DNA of 7,828 nt from CAZHZT01 sp964537285. GTDB lineage: Bacteria > Bacteroidota > Bacteroidia > Chitinophagales > Saprospiraceae. A program made the position numbers and the translations under genes. Within the stretch, counting starts at the first letter, position 1. The number at the start of each line of letters is the position of its first letter. The stretch is from contig CAZHZT010000184.1 in NCBI GenBank assembly GCA_964537285.1, positions 1 through 7,828 on the forward strand. The letters are read 5' to 3'. Positions 6,183 to 7,828 of the stretch are shown here, one piece after another. The notes under the pieces are model-generated. The model was not told where the DNA came from. It saw only the letters and a program-made list of their open reading frames with translations, and made no database searches.

Positions 6183-6201
6183 GCTAGCGAATATACGAAA
6201 A

Positions 6202-6402
6202 AGCGTTCACATCTAAAAAGAAAAGAGGCCGTCTCATAAATATGTTCTGACTTGGAGGAAAATTTTTTTTTTAAGGGCTGTTCCTTTTTTGAAATTTTTA
6301 CTAAAAATTTCAAAAAAGGAACAGCCCTCAAAAGAAAATACTCCTATCAAGCCACACGAATTATTTATGAGACGGCCTCTTTTCTTTTTAGACGTGGACG
6401 CT
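6202..6402. repeat. 201-bp nested palindrome filling the spacer
   Basis: The outer arms 6202-6242 and 6362-6402 match at 39 of 41 positions. The centre (6274-6328) is a perfect 27-bp inverted repeat with a single unpaired base, C6301. The segments between (about 6243-6273 and 6329-6361) match only partly. The unit starts 20 bases upstream of the cyclase start codon and ends 11 bases from the stop codon of the PDZ gene, so it fills nearly all of the 230-base spacer. On the minus strand its second outer arm ends in CTCTTTTCTTTTTAG, so it may end transcription of the PDZ gene. The outer sequence GAGGCCGTCTCATAAAT looks like a transposon end, but no transposase is present. Confidence 0.92.
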
Positions 6403-6412
6403 AAGTTAAAAT

Positions 6413-7615
6413 CTATGCTTGTGGCATTAAAATGATTTTCTCAGTAACCATTTTGTCCCCTTGTTGTACTTGTACGAAAAGAGTACCGGGAGCCGCCTTA
6501 AGGTCAATTTTCTTGTTATAAGTTCCGTCAAAGTTGTTGATGTTTTCTTTGTAAATTTCTTTACCATTAGAATCGATCACTCTGATTGTTGTAGGAACAG
6601 AGTCGCCGTTGAAACGCAGGAAGAACTTACCGTAAGTTGGGTTAGGGAAGATGTTCCAGTTGCTTAGCTCAAGTAATCCGTTACCGTTTGGAGCAGGTGC
6701 ATCTTCTCTGTCTTTTCTTTCTTCAACGGGTAGAGGTGGATCAGTAGTATTGTCATTTTCAGTTGGAGATTCGTTAATGATCTGAGGCACGCTTTCGATC
6801 ACTTCAGGCTTTGTTTCATCGCAAGACTTGAAGCGAGCCTTTACATCTTTTTTGCTGGATTCTCTTAGAATGGTGAGTGTAAACTCGTCACCAGGGTTGT
6901 GTTTATTTCTTTCGCGAAGCAACTGATCAAATGAATTGGTTTCAACGCCATCCAATTTAAGGATGATGTCACCGCGCTCAAGTTCAGATGCATCCGCTGG
7001 AGTATCATCAATGATGCTTGTGATGCGTGTACCTTTACCGTCAGGTCCTTGGCCGGAAAGGGTAACCCCAATAAAAACCTTACAAGGATCACGTCTTGAG
7101 CTTCCTTTTTCAGTTAAGGTAGCAACAGTTTGCATAAGCTGGCCATCGCGTTCAAAACGGATCACAACATTTTCATTAGGTTCGAATTTAGCCAAAACAC
7201 CGCTTAGTTCGCTACTATTTTTCATTTCGTTACCATCGATAGATTTGATGATATCCCCTTTTTCAAGCCCTGCTGCTTTTGCGCCAGAGTCATCTACTAC
7301 CCCGGTAACCAAAACGCCTGTAGTGTTTTTGGGTGTGCCAGGGTAGATGCCCAAGAATGTTTTTGGAGCGCAGCTACCAATCATAGTGTTGTAGTCAAAG
7401 TCGAAATCAAACTCAAAGTTGCTGTGGTCAAGGCTTTCCATCTCTTTTTCCAGAGATTTCATTTCTTGCTCCAGTTTCTTCATTTCCTGTTCCAGTTTTT
7501 TCATTTCCGCTTCGAAGGAGCTATTGTCCTGTTGTGCCCAGCTAAGGGAAGGCATGGCGAGAGCTGCAATTAGTAAGGCTGCTGTAAAAAATCCAAGGGT
7601 AGTTATTTTTTTCAT
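6413..7615 (-). CDS. Secreted coiled-coil, double-PDZ protein with T9SS sorting domain
   Basis: This is a 400-residue exported protein. Residues 1-27 are a Sec signal peptide (basic MKK, hydrophobic core, likely cut after SWA). Residues 34-62 form a short coiled coil made of three seven-residue repeats of the EMKKLEQ type. An acidic aromatic stretch (FEFDFDFDY, 67-75) follows. Two PDZ domains cover about 86-168 and 179-262, with GLEKGDIIKSIDG (116-128) and ELERGDIILKLDG (211-223) as the ligand-groove regions. Each is preceded by a cysteine and a matching K-(T/V)-F-(L/I)-G motif (Cys82, Cys178), and Cys265 follows the second. A linker rich in acidic residues and proline (266-312) leads to a type A sorting domain (about 320-400, starting NIFPNPTYGKF), which directs secretion through the type IX system. 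No protease domain is present, so it is probably a surface or secreted binding protein. The start at 7615 gives the full signal peptide. Confidence 0.9.
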   Translation of the reverse strand: MKKITTLGFFTAALLIAALAMPSLSWAQQDNSSFEAEMKKLEQEMKKLEQEMKSLEKEMESLDHSNFEFDFDFDYNTMIGSCAPKTFLGIYPGTPKNTTGVLVTGVVDDSGAKAAGLEKGDIIKSIDGNEMKNSSELSGVLAKFEPNENVVIRFERDGQLMQTVATLTEKGSSRRDPCKVFIGVTLSGQGPDGKGTRITSIIDDTPADASELERGDIILKLDGVETNSFDQLLRERNKHNPGDEFTLTILRESSKKDVKARFKSCDETKPEVIESVPQIINESPTENDNTTDPPLPVEERKDREDAPAPNGNGLLELSNWNIFPNPTYGKFFLRFNGDSVPTTIRVIDSNGKEIYKENINNFDGTYNKKIDLKAAPGTLFVQVQQGDKMVTEKIILMPQA

Positions 7616-7690
7616 ACCGAGGGTGTTTTTATTTTAGATGATCAATATTTGTGCTAGAAAGACAAGCTGATTAGCTGGATGTTGCACTTC

Positions 7691-7711
7691 TTAACTTTTT
7701 CTTAACTTTTT
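7691..7711. repeat. Short tandem repeat, 11-base period
   Basis: TTAACTTTTT occurs at 7691-7700 and again at 7702-7711, one helical turn apart. It lies between the PDZ gene start and the right edge and might be an upstream promoter element or binding site for the transcript that leaves the window to the right. Low-complexity drift is equally possible. Confidence 0.5.
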
Positions 7712-7805
7712 ATTTTGAAAATCTTGCTTACCCCGAAAATTCATATTTTATAAGTTGATTTTTTCAAAATACGTTTTTAAAACCATACAAAAAAAATTAA
7801 GAGCA

Positions 7806-7824
7806 GTTCTTTGAAAATTGGAAG
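7806..7824 (+). promoter_or_regulatory. boxA-like element, possible rRNA leader
   Basis: GTTCTTTGAAAATTGGAAG resembles the GTTCTTTGACATATTG-type sequence found just before 16S and 23S rRNA genes in Bacteroidota, thought to act in antitermination. The preceding stretch is AT-rich, as expected for a strong promoter region, but I cannot place convincing -33 and -7 boxes. If correct, an rRNA operon on the plus strand starts shortly after the window. The remainder of 7616-7828 shows no gene. Confidence 0.4.
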
Positions 7825-7828
7825 GAAA

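Noticed and set aside
6202..6402. Complete insertion sequence
   Set aside because: Only 119 bases lie between the outer arms, too short for any transposase, and they are themselves palindromic. At most it is a non-autonomous miniature element.

Overview
The window looks like a chromosomal segment of a Bacteroidota bacterium. The clearest sign is a secreted protein (6413-7615, minus strand) that ends in a type IX secretion-style C-terminal sorting domain (NIFPNPTYGKFF near residue 321). Supporting signs are a perfect Bacteroidota -7 promoter box (TAnnTTTG form, TATCTTTG at 2809-2816), AT-rich start regions without Shine-Dalgarno sequences, and moderate-to-low GC. The hairpin-rich spacers suggest a Saprospiria- or Cytophagia-like lineage, but that is only an impression.

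Six genes are supported. From left to right: a MoxR-type AAA+ ATPase (219-1190, -); a membrane-anchored alpha/beta hydrolase (1505-2512, +), divergent from it; a YgiQ-type radical SAM protein (2862-4778, +); a small GlsB/YeaQ/YmgE-type membrane protein (5082-5354, -), convergent with YgiQ; a cyclase/kynurenine-formamidase-like metal hydrolase (5544-6182, -); and a secreted coiled-coil, double-PDZ protein with a T9SS tail (6413-7615, -). They look like independent housekeeping or accessory genes, each with its own spacer. I see no operon tying them into one pathway and no defence or mobile gene cassette.

The unusual part lies between the genes. Six internal or flanking spacers hold long inverted repeats, most filling much of the gap: about 45-158, 1231-1407, 2637-2748, 4788-4857 followed by 4861-5045, 5381-5505, and 6202-6402. 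Two of them (45-158 and 2637-2748) are copies of one element. Every substitution between the two copies inside the main stem is matched by a compensating change in the other arm, and both carry the same GCGAAGC tip. The one at 6202-6402 is a 201-bp nested palindrome that fills almost the whole space between two genes. The one at 5381-5505 carries, on both arms, a motif resembling the boxA-like leader of Bacteroidota rRNA operons. A related motif lies at the extreme right end (7806-7824), which suggests that an rRNA operon or similar transcript may begin just outside the window.

The best candidate for something undescribed is this family, or collection of families, of intergenic giant hairpins. 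No protein in the window is obviously responsible for moving or using them.
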